In this document: in pieces, positions 35,254-47,011 of the stretch
Position numbering within the stretch: position 1 is the first letter of the stretch
How the letters are laid out: every line of letters starts with the position of its first letter
Notes under the pieces: generated by a model
Databases searched by the model: none
Told to the model about the DNA's origin: nothing
Seen by the model: the letters and a program-made list of their open reading frames with translations, nothing else
Position numbers and translations under genes: made by a program
From: Cryptomeria japonica
Taxonomy: Eukaryota > Streptophyta > Pinopsida > Cupressales > Cupressaceae
Assembly: GCF_030272615.1 (NCBI RefSeq)
Contig: NC_081406.1
Location: 168,035,861 to 168,099,860, forward strand
Length of the DNA: 64,000 bases
Reading direction: 5' to 3'

Positions 35254-36062
35254 TGATGCACCCATAACCGGTAAAAACCCTCAAAAGAGTCAACTGACTT
35301 ATGAAGCGAGAGAGACACAATGAAAGAAGCGAGAAAACATAAAAAAATCACATAAAAAAATTATATTAAAGCCATAGAACTTCCGACAAACCTCTAGCAA
35401 TCATTATATTATCATCCAAGAACATCTGGTAATTAACCGGTTACATGCAGGCTTCAAGCCAGATATAATCCAACCGGAACTCTAAGAACCAACTAAATCA
35501 CAATATGCAAATCTTAATCCTTATTCCTAGTTACTTCCTCTACCCCTACAAATGATTACCTAACATCATATTTATACTCGTCAGAACACATCTGGGTCGG
35601 CCTCATAAGATTACATTCACCAATGCAGGAAAATGAAATGTGTAATTAGGTCGGCCCTAAGAATTAGATAAATCTTTCCAAAAAATAACAACCAAGTGAT
35701 GTGTTTTAGAGGAAGGTCGGCCACATGCCAAAGAACATCAGAAAAGACCCAAAATGAATCCACATGCCAAGAATCACATCGGTAATGAAGGAAAACCAAT
35801 CGGTAAGCACAAGAACTGTCCTGGGAACCCAGAAATAGCCAATCGAAAGCAATAACTGATTGGAAAAGAACCCAAATGAATTAGAAATCTATAATCAACC
35901 ACATGAAACTGCTAGGAAACTGAAAATGATATCTTCCATATAGAACAAACAACTACCAGTGCCAACCAGCAAGAACACATAAAACTACACAAGAGCAAAA
36001 CTGAAAGGAAATATTTTTGGTTGATGCAAGATTGCCCATCGATCAGGGATGATCCTGCATCA
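35254..36062 (-). repeat. Element F, 3' LTR
   Basis: 809 bp, TGATGCACCCATAACC to CCTGCATCA as written on the plus strand. It is the 3' LTR because gag lies at the other end. No convincing polypurine tract is visible at its inner edge. Confidence 0.85.
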
Positions 36063-36101
36063 GACAACCTAGGTAGAAAAACATGTTCCATGAGAGGCAA
36101 C

Positions 36102-36540
36102 TCATGAACATCTAAAAGGATTTAGAATGAAGATCCCATGCTCATTTCTAATCCAAACATCTTCCTTATCTGCCAACCTCTTCTTTATCTCCTCTGGTGC
36201 CTCAACTGGCTTCTCTAACTTTTGACTCCCTTTGTTTTTCTTTCTTTTCTTCAGATCTGCATATTCTCCTAGTATACTGCCTTCTTTCTTTTGCAACTCA
36301 GGATTTCTTCTGCCACATGACTTCATCCAGTTTGTCACCATGAGCTCTCTGTCGACTGGTTCCATCTGTCCATCAGACTCATCTATCAGATCCTTCTACA
36401 AACTCATGTCACCCTCTGTTATAACCCCTGCAACTGGTTCTATCAGATCTTTCTTCAAATCCTCCGGTATAACTTTTGCAACCGGTTCTATCAATCCTTC
36501 TGTTATAGCCTCTATCACCGGTTTCTTAGTAGTTCAACTT
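36102..36540 (-). pseudogene. Element F charged C-terminal ORF
   Basis: The minus-strand frame has near-repeats (LIEPVAKVIPEDLKKD, LIEPVAGVITEGD), then from 36365 MEPVDRELMVTNWMKSCG and a K/E-rich stretch ending NPFRCS. It occupies the place of RT/integrase. One TAG at about 36397. Family unknown; it could be a linker remnant or a separate structural protein. Confidence 0.5.
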
Positions 36541-36599
36541 CTCTCAGGACTCATTTTCTTCACCTCCTCTTTCTCCTTTAAAGAAATCAATGTGAATTT

Positions 36600-37113
36600 C
36601 TTCCATCCTTTTCAATAGTAACCAAGTTCCTTCTATAGTCATAAATATCTCCTCTATCATACTGCCAAGGTTTTCCCAACAAGACATGACAAACACTCAT
36701 TGACACAATATCACATTAAACTTCATCTCTAAAAGGCCCAATATTGAAACTCACCAAACACTGCTCCTTTATCTCTATCTTTTGATCATCTTGTAGCCAA
36801 CTCACCTCATAAGGATAAGGATGTTTAAGCCTCTTCAACCCAAGCTTCACAACAATCTCCTTAGATACTAAATTATCATTACTTCTACTATCTATGATGA
36901 ACTTGCAACACTTACCACCTAATTTGCATACAGTCCGAAAAAGACTCCTCCGAGTAGATCAAAGATATCCTTTCTTCTGAACATAAGGGACTCTCCTTGC
37001 TCTGGTGCATAGTTGGATCCGGTTTCCATCTGGTTCTTCACTTACCACATAACTTCTTTCCATTCCTTGCTTACATTCATAGGATCTATGTCTAGTTTCT
37101 CCACACTTGAAAC
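36600..37113 (-). pseudogene. Element F zinc knuckle and protease
   Basis: Reading the minus strand: CFKCGETRHRSYEC (about 37113-37070, R in place of the usual G before H), then CCKFIIDSRSNDNLVS (about 36910), where the active-site DSG/DTG has become DSR. Next come VKLGLKRLKHPYPYEVSW and VCHVLLGKPWQYDR (about 36695-36650), the typical end of a Ty3 protease. The coding match ends without entering RT. Confidence 0.7.
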
Positions 37114-37139
37114 ATTTGCTAAGAAATTCTCTACCAGTA

Positions 37140-38141
37140 CTACTGCTTCCTTTCCTTGGTGTCTTCTTTCTCCAGTTCTTTACTCAACTTAGGTTTTGCC
37201 TCCTCTTCTTCAACTAGTTTCTTCATACTATCATTCATCTTTAATTTCTCCTTTCCCTTATTCAGTTGTCTTCTTCTCACCTTCTCCTTAGCCTTCAAAG
37301 CATACTCGTAAGCTTCTTCAACTATGGAAACCTTCAACATACTCATCTCATCTTGAATGTTAAAAGCAAGTCCATTGATGTACCTCGCCACCTTTTCTCT
37401 GTCCATCTCTCTATGTCCAAATCTAATCACCACCTTGTAAGATTCCTCAGTATATTCCTTCACAGTCATGTTTCTCTGTTTCAGGTTCTACTTTTTGAAT
37501 AGTTCCAATTCATAGTCTCCCAATATGAACTTGGCCTTCAATCTTGCAACATTCTATCTCCACTGGCTGATATTCAATTCACCATTCTCCACTCTATCTT
37601 TCTGCAATTACTTCCACCACAAGGTAGCATGCCCTTTCAACTTGGTTTGTGCCAATTGGACTCTCTGCAGGTCCTTGACATCCTCAAACTCAAAGTAGTC
37701 CTCTAACTCTCTAATCCAATTGATCAGATCCTTTGGGTTCAGCGTTCCAGAAAAGTTAGAAACCTCAAATTTATGCACTTTACTTGCTTGTGCCACTACT
37801 CTTAGGAATCTCTCCTCTCTCTCATCTTCCAGTCCTTCAGCTTCCTCAAGCTCTTCACCAGCTTCCTCATATTCATCCTCAGAATCAGGGTTTCTTCGTA
37901 AACCAGCCAAAGCATTCCGGATTTCATTTCGCACTTCATTCTTGAAGTCTTACATCATTTGTTCTACCCTATGGGGGTTTGTTCTCCTCGGCAACATCTC
38001 TTCTTTCACTCTAGTGAAATGTCTCAACTCGGCGATCTGACTACCGGTTTCAATTGCCTCCCCTCGGTGACCTAGTGAACACACATGCAACCTACCTCCA
38101 ATCGGCGATCTATCCACCTCAAGGAATGCCTCAATGTTCAT
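37140..38141 (-). pseudogene. Element F gag
   Basis: One frame with four internal stops (three TAG, one TAA). It has an acidic stretch (EEAGEELEEAEGLEDEREE), then VSNFSGTLNPKDLINWIREL, KLKGHATLWWK and, after further stops, FKK-stop-NLKQRNMTVKEYTEES, IRFGHREMDREKVARYINGL and a K/E-rich tail. This is the classic Ty3/gypsy retrotransposon Gag domain. The three TAG stops occupy positions that fit ancestral Gln (CAG). Confidence 0.82.
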
Positions 38142-38169
38142 AAATTATTCTTCCACCAACCAATCCATA

Positions 38170-38185
38170 ACTAGCTCTAATACCA
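38170..38185 (-). other. Element F primer-binding site
   Basis: The minus strand gives AAGTGGTATTAGAGC, an 11-of-12 match to the initiator-Met PBS, directly after the 5' LTR (38188-38999). Confidence 0.8.
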
Positions 38186-38187
38186 CT

Positions 38188-38999
38188 TGATGTAGCCATA
38201 ACTGGTAAAAACCCTCAAAAGAGTCAACTGACTTATGTAGCGAGAGAGACATAATGAAAGCAGTGAGAAAACATAAGAAATTCACATAAACAAATCATAT
38301 TAAAGCCTTATAACTTCTGACAAACCTTCAACAATCATTATATTATCATCCAAGAACATCTAGTAATTAACTGGTTACATGCAAGCTTCAAGCCAGATAC
38401 AATCCAACCGGAACTCTAAGAACCAACTGAACCACAACATGCGAATCTTAATCCTTATTCTCAATTCTACTTCCTCTTCCCCTACAAATGATTACCTAAC
38501 ATCATATTTATACCTGTCGGAACACATCTAGGTTGACCTTATAAGATTACATTCACCAATGCAGGAAAATAAAATGTGTAATTAGGTCGGCCCTAAGAAT
38601 TAGATAAATCTTTCTTGAAAATAATAACCAAGTGATGCAATTTAGCAAGAAGGTCGGCCACATTCCAAAGAACATCGGAAAAGACCCAAAATGAATCCAC
38701 ATGCCAAGAATCACACCGGTAATGAAGGAAAACCAACTGGTAAGCACAAGAACTGTCCCGGGAACCCAGAAACAACCAACCGGAAGCGATAACTGACCAA
38801 AAAAGAATCCAAATGAACTAGAAACCTGGAATCAACCACATGAAACTGCCAGGAAACCAAAAACAAGATTTGCCACAAAGAAAAAATAACTACTAGTGCT
38901 AACCGACAAGAACACAAAAAACTTCACAAGAACAAAACTGAAAGGAAATATTTTTGGTTGATGCAAGATTGCCCATCGATCGGGGATGCTCCTACATCA
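38188..38999 (-). repeat. Element F, 5' LTR
   Basis: 812 bp, TGATGTAGCCATAACT to CCTACATCA on the plus strand, next to the PBS and gag. Confidence 0.85.
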
Positions 39000-39004
39000 C
39001 ATTG

Positions 39005-39660
39005 CTAGGTTGGCCATACACTATCATTTTTATGCCTTAAATAAAAATATAACTTAAACATGTCAAGCCAATCCATCAGGGGTCAAGGGTTGCTCATTCC
39101 TCATGCCAAATTACAATTCAATCCTTCAACCACTAATCACTAAAGACAAGGAGCTTTGAACACTTAGATAAATATTTATGTCAAACTATAAGGGGTTAGA
39201 GTTTGACCTTGCCACCTTCTAAATGACAATGTAAAGAGTACTATACATAAATTGCATCAAGGGTTGATAGTTGGCAATTCTTCATACCACTTACCAAAAA
39301 AGACACTTCATGAGCATTAACCCCAAATTTTGATTAGTGATGACAACCATTTAGGAGTTTGGGAGTTGGACCTTCACCATACCACATACCAATCATGAAA
39401 TTTGTAAGTATTTAAGGTCAAGTCTGAATTTTTTAGAGGAGTAGGTACATTTTGGAGGTCAGGGGTCAGCCCTACTTCTTACCTTTTACCAATAGAAAAA
39501 TGAACATTAAATTATTGAGAGTTGAAGCATAGTTCACCCTTTTATTTTGACATCTATGACCATAATTCTAACAATATCATTCTTACTTAATCAAAATAAC
39601 CTCTGACATCAACATATTAATGGATCGACAACCTTTAACACCAATGGTCCAACATTTCCA
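39005..39660 (-). repeat. Element G LTR, second part
   Basis: The continuation of the minus-strand LTR after element F. The border near 39654-39660 (GGTCCAACATTTCCA) would be the LTR start on the minus strand, followed outward by a C-run (39667-39672) that is a polypurine tract on the minus strand, and by ATTAATGGCAAC. Confidence 0.5.
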
Positions 39661-40612
39661 ATAATACCCCCCTTATCATTAATGGCAACCACTATTTGCA
39701 ATGATCCCCCTTTCTATAACTCTCCACCTAAGTGTATCTCTCCCCATTTCACATCAATGGCAAAGGGGTGTTCAGTGCTACTTTGATTTTCTTTTTTTTC
39801 TCATCTTCCCCTTACCAAAACATTCATGCTTAACATCAAAAGCACCATTCTCTCTTCATGTAGCTCTCCTTCTTTTTCTATAACTTGCCCCCTTTTTAGA
39901 AATTCACTAGTTGATATTTTATTGAGCATATCATCATAAAACTATGGAGCTAAAATATAAGATAATAAATAACTCCTCTTGAATCTATGCTTCTTTTTAA
40001 TTACCAAGTTGTTATACAAAGAAGATATCGCTCCCAATTTCTACTTGAGACTCAAAAGTGTCATTTGAAAGGGGTTCTGTAAAAAAATATACAATGTATT
40101 CTTCTTTGGCAATTTATTTCGACTTGACTTTATATTCTACAACCCACTATCTTAAGAAATAATACTCAATAGGAATATGCTTTTTTACTTGAGTGCATAG
40201 TAGGATTATTCAAAATGTTTATTACACTAGTGTTGTCACAAATTATTGAAATCATATTATCATACTCTACTTTAATGTCTTTCAATGTTTGCTTGATCTA
40301 AACAACTTGTGTGCACCATGATACTGCTACTATGTACTCTGCCTCTATTATGGATAAAGACACAAAAGTCTACTTCTTACTTAGCCAAAACACTACTATT
40401 TCTAGTAAAGAATTCTCTACTTGTCCTTTTCATATATTATCAATAATATCTACCCAATCAACACCTATATATGTCTGTTACAGTGAAATATTCACCTCTG
40501 AGATACAACATACCAAAATCCATAATGTCATTTAAGAATCTGAAAATTCTTTTGACTACTTGCACATGCATATCTTTTGGTGCTACTTGAGAATGTTTTA
40601 TCATACCTACTA
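39661..40612 (-). pseudogene. Element G RNase H, 3' half
   Basis: Minus-strand reading from 40612 down: VGMIKHSQVAPKDMHVQVV, KRIFRFLNDIMDFGMLYLR, then, after stops and frame changes, SLSIIEAEYIVAVSWCTQVV and ICDNTSVINILNNPTMHS. This is the copia RNase H order. The part from about 40010 to 39661 is untranslated. The upstream half lies beyond element E at 46823. Confidence 0.7.
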
Positions 40613-40617
40613 TCTAC
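40613..40617. repeat. Target-site duplication of element E
   Basis: TCTAC here and TCTAC at 46818-46822 flank element E. With E and one copy removed, the minus-strand RNase H frame of G is continuous across the point. Confidence 0.92.
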
Positions 40618-41580
40618 TCTTGCAAATGTGATTTTGTTGATTAAGATTGGTTGTCATTTATGTCAACATTTGGTTTTGGTGTTGGTGATCTAGAAGATGT
40701 GTTCCCATAATCTTTGGTGCTCAAGATGGTGTGTTTTAGTTGGTATTCAACATGGATTGGTTGAGTTGATGGTGATTTGGATATTTTTGCTTATCTTAGA
40801 TGGTGTTGATCGATTGTATTCATGTGTAGTTTGATTCCTTTCTTATTTTTATTGTATTGGGCAATGCTTTTTGGGTTCAGATTAAGTCTGAAATTTGAGG
40901 ATGTGTAGTGGCACTGGTGTAGCATGTGAGTCATGAATTTTTAATGGATGCAATGTGTTGAGCTGAATTTTTATGAGTGTTGTGATATGATCTACTTCTC
41001 ATTTCTTCCCACCACCGTAATTTTTAGTGTTGACCTATTTTAGATCTCTATATTGGCCAACTGAGATTATTTTTCCTGGTGACTATATATATATGACAAT
41101 GATTTGAATGAGCTACAGAAAAAGAAACGTGTGGCATTGTTATGGAAGATAAGAGAGTTTGAAAAATTGTTGATGTTGTGTGAACTATGTTAGTGTTGAG
41201 GCACCAAAAAGTAGTTTTGAATATGCAAACTGTGTTGCAGTGGTGAATTACCTTTCTTTATTTCATTCTTCCTTCGACAATGAAGCTTTTATGGGTAGTG
41301 AGCCCTCCTGCAATGAGCATTCTGGTAGTGAGCCAACCTTTGTAAAAATCACCTTAACCGATATTTTCTATTGAGAACTAACATTCTTTGTGGTTTTTCC
41401 CTTCTTGGGTTTTCCACATCATATCTGGTATTTATTGTGTGATCTGTTGCATTTTTATGTTTTCATGCTATATATATTTTAATCAAGTATGTTGGTTACT
41501 TCAGATGTGTAAAAGAAAGAAGAAATTGATTTAAGTTGTAAACTGATTCACCCCCCTCTCAATTTCCTGGATATTCAACA
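40618..41580 (+). repeat. Element E, 5' LTR
   Basis: It starts TCTTGCAAATG, a mutated form of TGTTTCAAATG in the other copy (two changes in 11 bases). It includes a TATATATATA run (about 41085), the TTTTTCCCTTCTTGGG phrase (about 41391) and CACCCCCCTCTC (about 41550). Confidence 0.88.
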
Positions 41581-41643
41581 ATTGGTATCAGAGCTTTAGT
41601 TCCTTGGAGAAGAGCTTAACCGCTTGAGGTAGATCCTATTCTG

Positions 41644-42519
41644 ATGGCCCATTAACTGACTATTCCTATCTTTCAAGGATCCGACTATAGTTTCTGAAAA
41701 CTAAAGATGAGAGGTTACCTAATCTCTTTGGGATACAACACTTGGAAATCAATGGAAACTAAATATGTTCAACAAGCAAATGGTCCTACCACTCCATATG
41801 AGATTCAAGCTTATGAAGAGAATGAAAAGGCAAGGTATACTATGTTTAATGCTCTATCAAAGATTGAATTGACAAAGGTTATTTAATTAAATACTGCCTA
41901 TGAGGTTTGGGAAAAGTTGAGAGATATGTATGACGAAAATAACAGAGTTAAATTATCAAAGAAGCTAACAACTAAGTGCAGCTATGAGAACTTGAAAATG
42001 GAAGAAAGAGAGGATATAACAAGCTATTTTCAGAAGGTTGATAGTGTAGTAAATGAAATCCGAGAACTTGGTAGCACCTTGGCAGATGAAGACATAATTG
42101 AGAAGATTTTGATTTCCCTAATTGAAAGCTACAGTGACAAGATCTCGACTATTGAAGAAAATTATGATCCGAAGAAGTTTACCAGGGAGAATATTTATGG
42201 TACTCTAATGAAATTTGAGATAAGGGAGTTTGGAAAAGACAAAGCTAACACTGAGTTTGCCTTTAAAGCCTCTGAGGAAAATCTAGAAGATGAAAGTTCA
42301 GATGAGATGGAAGCAAACTTTGTGAGCAAACTGAAGAAAGGCACCAACCAATACAAAGGTATGTTACCTCTTAAACACTTTAGATGTGGAAATATTGGGC
42401 ATGTTACTACTAGGTGTCTAGAAAAAGATTTAAGACAAAAGTCTAGAGACGGTAAAGGAAAATTCAATAAGAGAGCCTATTATGTCAAAGATGATACTGG
42501 TATTTTAGATGATGAATGA
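41644..42519 (+). pseudogene. Element E gag
   Basis: One frame from the ATG at 41644 with three stops (at about 41653, 41695 and 41884), then open from 41917: MRDMYDENNRVKLSKKL, EEREDITSYFQKVDSVVNEI, EKILISLIESYSDKIS. The zinc knuckle reads KHFRCGNIGHVTTRC; the first Cys is His. It ends acidic (DDTGILDDE). A normal copia gag that has lost its first knuckle cysteine. Confidence 0.85.
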
Positions 42520-42546
42520 GATTATAAAGATGGTGATTGCTTTTTT

Positions 42547-43740
42547 TTGGTAGAAAGAGACATACCTAAGATTGATATTCCTAAGACTCTTGCTACTGCC
42601 TTACATTCTAGAAGAGATAGAAATGAATGGCCGATTGATAGTGGATGTTCAAATCATATGACTGCTAATAAAAGTAAGTTTGTGAAGCTTGAAAAGTATG
42701 ATGGTGGTTTTGTTAGGTTCAAAGATGATTAGAAAACATAGATTGTGGGAATTGGTTCTATTTATTTTGATGGAAAGCATAATACTAACAATGTTTACTA
42801 TGTCAAGGTTTTGGGTCATAATTTTTTGAGTGCTGGATAGATGTGCAAAAAAATGTTATTTTTCAAGATGATGGTTGTGAGACTCAAAAGGGATCGAAAT
42901 TGTTATTGCAATAAGGAAAAGAACTGGTGGAAACATGTATCTATTGGAAGGATCTAAAAAGCATTATTTGTTATCTCAGATCAATGATAGCTAGCTCTGG
43001 AAATGGAGGATGTGTCATATCAATTTTGACAACTTGGTGAATATTAGTTCATCAAGTGCAGTGAGAGATGTACCGAGGTTGATCAAACCAGATAACAACA
43101 TTTGTAGATAATGTCAAGTTGGAAAGAAGACGAAAGGAGCATTTGTCCACTAGATTGTTGGATTTAGTTAACATAGGCCTATGCGGTCCTACTAGAACAA
43201 GGAGTATACAAGGTGAGATGTATTTCATGTTGTTGATTGATAATTATTCTAGAATTTCATGGGTTGTATTTTTGAGAGAGGTGTCAGAAGCATTAGAGAA
43301 ATTCAAGATATTCAAGGCTAAAGTTGAAAATAAAGTGGATAGAAAAATTAAGTTTTTGAGAACTAACAAAGAAGGATAATTTACTTCTGATGAGTTTTTA
43401 ACAACTTTTGTTAGAAACATGGTATTAAAAGATAGTTGTATGCCCTTAGAACACCTGAGTAGAATGGTGTAGTGGAAAGAATGAACTAAAAAATTCAAGA
43501 GGCAACAAGAATAATGATCAAAGGATTGGGAGTATATTGGAGAGAATCAATTTACAATGCAATCTACATTCTTACAAGAATTCTATACCAGAAAAGACAT
43601 GGGAAGACATCATATGAGCTATGGCATGGTAGAACTCCGACAATGAAATATTTCAAGGTATTTGGAAGCAAATGCTCTAGAGAGATGAAGATAATCTTGA
43701 AAAATTTGATAGTAGAGAAAATGAAGGCATATTCCTAAGA
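42547..43740 (+). pseudogene. Element E protease and integrase
   Basis: WPIDSGCSNHMTANKSKFV (about 42628) keeps the protease DSG. The frame breaks after about 42840. GAG-pre-integrase: WRMCHINFDNLVNISSS (about 43004). Integrase core from 43140: NIGLCGPTRTRS, LLIDNYSRISWVVFLRE, then FLRTNKEG-stop-F in place of RSDRGGEF, so the second catalytic Asp is Asn. The PQQNG motif has become PE-stop-NG (43456). C-terminal part: TSYELWHGRTPTMKYFKVFG (about 43607). Confidence 0.82.
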
Positions 43741-45615
43741 TATGCTACAAGGAGAAAGTCATACCGGTGTTATAACAAAAGGATGAACACGATTGTTGAA
43801 AGTGCAAATGTGAAGGTTGATGAAGATATTTCTAAAGAGTGACAAACTGGAAGGATATGAGTTTGATGAATCGGATGACAAAAAAAGGGAAGAGAAAATC
43901 AGGGAAAGAGAAGAAGAAAAAGGAAGCTCAGGAAGCTCTAACATCTACATCTAAGACCCCAATATATGTTCAGAAGAAACATTCAGTAGACCAGATTATT
44001 AGAGATAAGAACAAAGGAATTATCACAAGAAACAAAGTAGCTCAAGAACAAGTCATGTTATGTTTACTATAAGAGATTGAACCGAAAACAATAGAAGAAT
44101 CCTACAATGATCAGAATTGGATAAAGGAAATGAAAGAAGAGCTAGATCAGATTGAGAAGAATTAGACATGGGAATTAGTTCACAGACCATAATATAAGAA
44201 TCTAATTGGAACAAAATGGGTATTCCAAAAAAAGATAGATGAAGATGGAAAGGTTGTGAATAATAAAGTAAGATTGGTTTGTAAAGGTTACATACATATT
44301 GAAGGCATTGAATTTCAAGAGATATATGCCCTAGTTGCTTGGATGGAGGCAATCAAGATGTTTCTTTCTTTTGTAGCTTTCAAGGATTTCAAGGCTTATC
44401 ATATGGATATGAAATCAACATTTTTGAATGGAGAACTAAAAGAAGAAGTTTGCATTGAACAACCGAAAGGATTTAAGTTGAAAGATGATCTAAAAATTGT
44501 TTGTAGATTGAAAAAGGCCCTATGTGGTGAAACAAGCTCCTAGAGCTTGGTATGGAAGGATAGATAAGTATTTAATTGATCAAGGTTTTTAGAAGGGATT
44601 AGCTAGCAATAATTTATATTTTAGAACTAGTTCTGGTGAAACCTTAATTATTGTGGTTTATGTTGATGACATAATATTTGGAGGAAATGAAGGTGTGTGT
44701 AGGAAGTTTACTAATGAGATGCAAAAGGAATTTGAGATATCTATGCTCAAAGAGTTAAAATTCTTCCTTGGTTTGCAAGTAAATCAGAATGACAAAGGAA
44801 TTTTCATTTCTCAATCTAAATATATTAAGGTGTTGTTTAAGAAGTTTGGATTGGAGAATTCCAAACTGGTGTGTACACCTATGACTACTGGATGCAAATT
44901 GGCAAAAGATGATAAGTCCACTAAAGCAGATGTAAGTCTGTAGAGATCAATGATTAGAGGATTCTTATATTTGATTGTTACCAGACCGGATATCATGTAT
45001 GTAGTTTGTTTGGCAACTAGATTTCAGAAAGAACTAAAAAAATCACATGTTGTGGCAGTAAAAAGAATTTTTAGATATCTAAAAGGAGAGAAAGAGTTTG
45101 GTTTATGGTATCCTATAAATGTGGATTTTACTTTGACAACTTATACTAATGCAAATTGGGCTAGACGTTATAATGATAGGAAACATACAAGTGGTGGAGC
45201 ATTCTTTCTTGGCTCTTGGTTAGTTGCTTGGTCAAGTAAGAAGAAGGATTTTGTCTCTTTATTTACAGCTGAAGCATAACATATTGCAACATCTTCATGT
45301 TTCACACATATTTTATGGATGAAGTGGACTTTGAAGGATAATTGTGTAACATTCAATGAACCCATCTCTATTATGCGTGATGATAACACTAGTGCAATAG
45401 AAATTTCTAAGAATCCGGTACAACATTACAGAACAAAGCATATATCCATTCAGTATCACTTCTTGAGGGAAAAGGTGTTGGATAATGAAGTAAAGCTTGA
45501 GTATGTACCTACAAAAGAGAATATTTCAGATATCTTCATGATGAAATAGTGTAAAGATACTTTTTAGTATCTCTAGTATAAGTTAGGGGCTTTACCCCTT
45601 CCTAGTTTGAACTGA
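43741..45615 (+). pseudogene. Element E reverse transcriptase and RNase H
   Basis: A charged linker, then the RT: VRLVCKGYIHIEGIEFQE (44268), HMDMKSTFLNGELKEEV, a one-base frameshift at about 44525 in ALYG(V)KQAPRAWY, VVYVDDIIFGGNEG (44648, YVDD intact), STPM-like CTPMTTGCKL. RNase H: RSMIRGFLYLIVTRPDIM (44944), FRYLKGEKEFGLWYP, TNANWARRYNDRKHTSGGAF and DDNTSAIEISKN. Ends KLGALPLPSLN at about 45581-45614. Few stops; only moderately decayed. Confidence 0.85.
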
Positions 45616-45734
45616 TGTACATTTGGGTGTGTATTGGTCCATCGAACAACTTGCATATATTTATCTAAACTGATGCTTGGGTCTTCCTCATAAGGGAATA
45701 GGATTGAATTTCATAAGGGGAGATTCATCGGCCT

Positions 45735-45861
45735 TTGTCATTGTTGTCAAAGAGGGAGTGATTCAAAGAGATGCAGAGTTGATAATTTGATGCAGAGTTG
45801 TGCAAAGAGAGTTATGTGTTTGTTGTTGATCAATGTTTCCATCAATGACAAAGGGGGAGAT
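45735..45861 (+). other. Element E PPT region with two PPT modules
   Basis: An upstream module with TTGTTGTCAAAGAGGGAG ends at 45758. The real PPT, AAAGGGGGAGAT (45850-45861), is preceded by GTTTCCATCAATGACAAA (45835-45852). The LTR-head partner is at 45895-45912. Confidence 0.75.
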
Positions 45862-46817
45862 TGTTTCAAATGTGATAATTTTTTATTAAGATTGGTCATC
45901 ATTGATGTCAACATATGGGTTTGGTGTTGGTGATCCAAAAGATGTGTTCCCAAAATATTTAGTGCTCTGGATGGTGTATTTCAGTTGATATTCAACGTGG
46001 ATTGGTTGAGTTGATGGGGATTTTGATATTTTTGCTTATTGGATATGGTGTTGATTGATTGTATTCATGTGTAGCTTGATTCCTTTCTTATTTCTATTGT
46101 ATTGGGCAATGATTTTTGGTTCTGGATTAAGTCTAGAATTTAAGGAGGTATAGCAACATTGGTGTAGCATGTGAGTCATAAATTTGTAATGGATGTAAAG
46201 TGTTGATCTGACTCTTGATGAGTATTGTGATATGACATACTTCTAATTCCTTCCCACAATAAGAATGTTTAGTGTTACCCTATTTTAGATCTCTATCTTG
46301 GCCAACTTAGAAGATTATGTTTCCCGATGATAGTATATATATGAGGATGATTTGGATGAGCTAAAGAAAAAGAAAAGTGTGGCATTTTTATAGAAGATAA
46401 GCGAGTTTAAAAAGGAAAGATCAAATTATTGATGTTGTGTGAAGTGTGTTGGTGTTGAGGCATCAAAAAGTAGTTCTGGTTTTAAAGACTATGTTGTAGT
46501 GGTGGATTACCTTTCTTTCTTTCTTTCTTTCTTCCTTTGGCAGTGAGCCCTCCTATAGTGAGCATTCTGGCAATGAGCCAGCCTTTATAAAAATAACCTT
46601 AACCTGTGTCACCTTAGTTGGTGTTTTATATTGAGAACTATCATTCTTTGTGATTTTTCCCTTATTGGGTTTTCCACATCATATTTGGTATTCATTGTGT
46701 GATCTGTTGTATGTTTATGTTTTCATGCTATATATGTTTTAATTAATTATGTTGGTTACTCAATTTAAGTTGTCAACTGATTCACCCCCTCCTTCTGAAT
46801 TGCATGGATATTCAACA
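45862..46817 (+). repeat. Element E, 3' LTR
   Basis: It starts TGTTTCAAATGTGATA, immediately after the PPT, and ends ATATTCAACA. Contains a (TTTC)n tract at 46511-46533. Confidence 0.9.
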
Positions 46818-46822
46818 TCTAC

Positions 46823-46925
46823 ATGATGTATGGCCTTGATGTTGTTGCAAATAGTAGACTACCAATCATTTATTTATAAAATGTCTGATATGATTAAAAA
46901 GATTCATCATCCTAAGTGAGAATAA
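46823..46925 (-). pseudogene. Element G reverse transcriptase/RNase H joint
   Basis: The minus strand reads DDESF...QTFYK-stop-MIGSLLF, then ATTSRPYIM, the copia segment preceding RNase H, running straight into the E target site. It loses similarity upstream (beyond about 46925), so G is truncated here, next to element H. Confidence 0.72.
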
Positions 46926-47011
46926 ATATTACAAAATATTTTCCCAATACACCCTAAGTGCCTTAGGATACTTCCCAAGAATGTTGGAACCATGTCATAG
47001 GATTTACAAAG

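Larger units (their letters stand above)
35254..38999 (-). mobile_element. Element F: gag-protease-only Ty3-type element
   Basis: 3,746 bp, LTRs 35254-36062 and 38188-38999 (about 90% alike over the part compared by eye). On the plus strand both start TGATG and end CATCA. The minus-strand PBS is TGGTATTAGAGC. The 2.1-kb interior codes for a Ty3/gypsy gag, one CCHC knuckle, an aspartic protease and a charged tail. Reverse transcriptase, RNase H and integrase are absent. It is TR-GAG-like and non-autonomous. A perfect target-site duplication shows insertion into element G's LTR. Confidence 0.88.
40618..46817 (+). mobile_element. Copia element E
   Basis: 6,200 bp. LTRs 40618-41580 (963 bp) and 45862-46817 (956 bp), about 86% alike over the first 200 bp by eye, ending ATATTCAACA. 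PBS TGGTATCAGAGC at 41583-41594, PPT at 45850-45861. Gag-pol order is normal for Ty1-copia. It inserted into the RNase H region of minus-strand element G. Confidence 0.9.
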
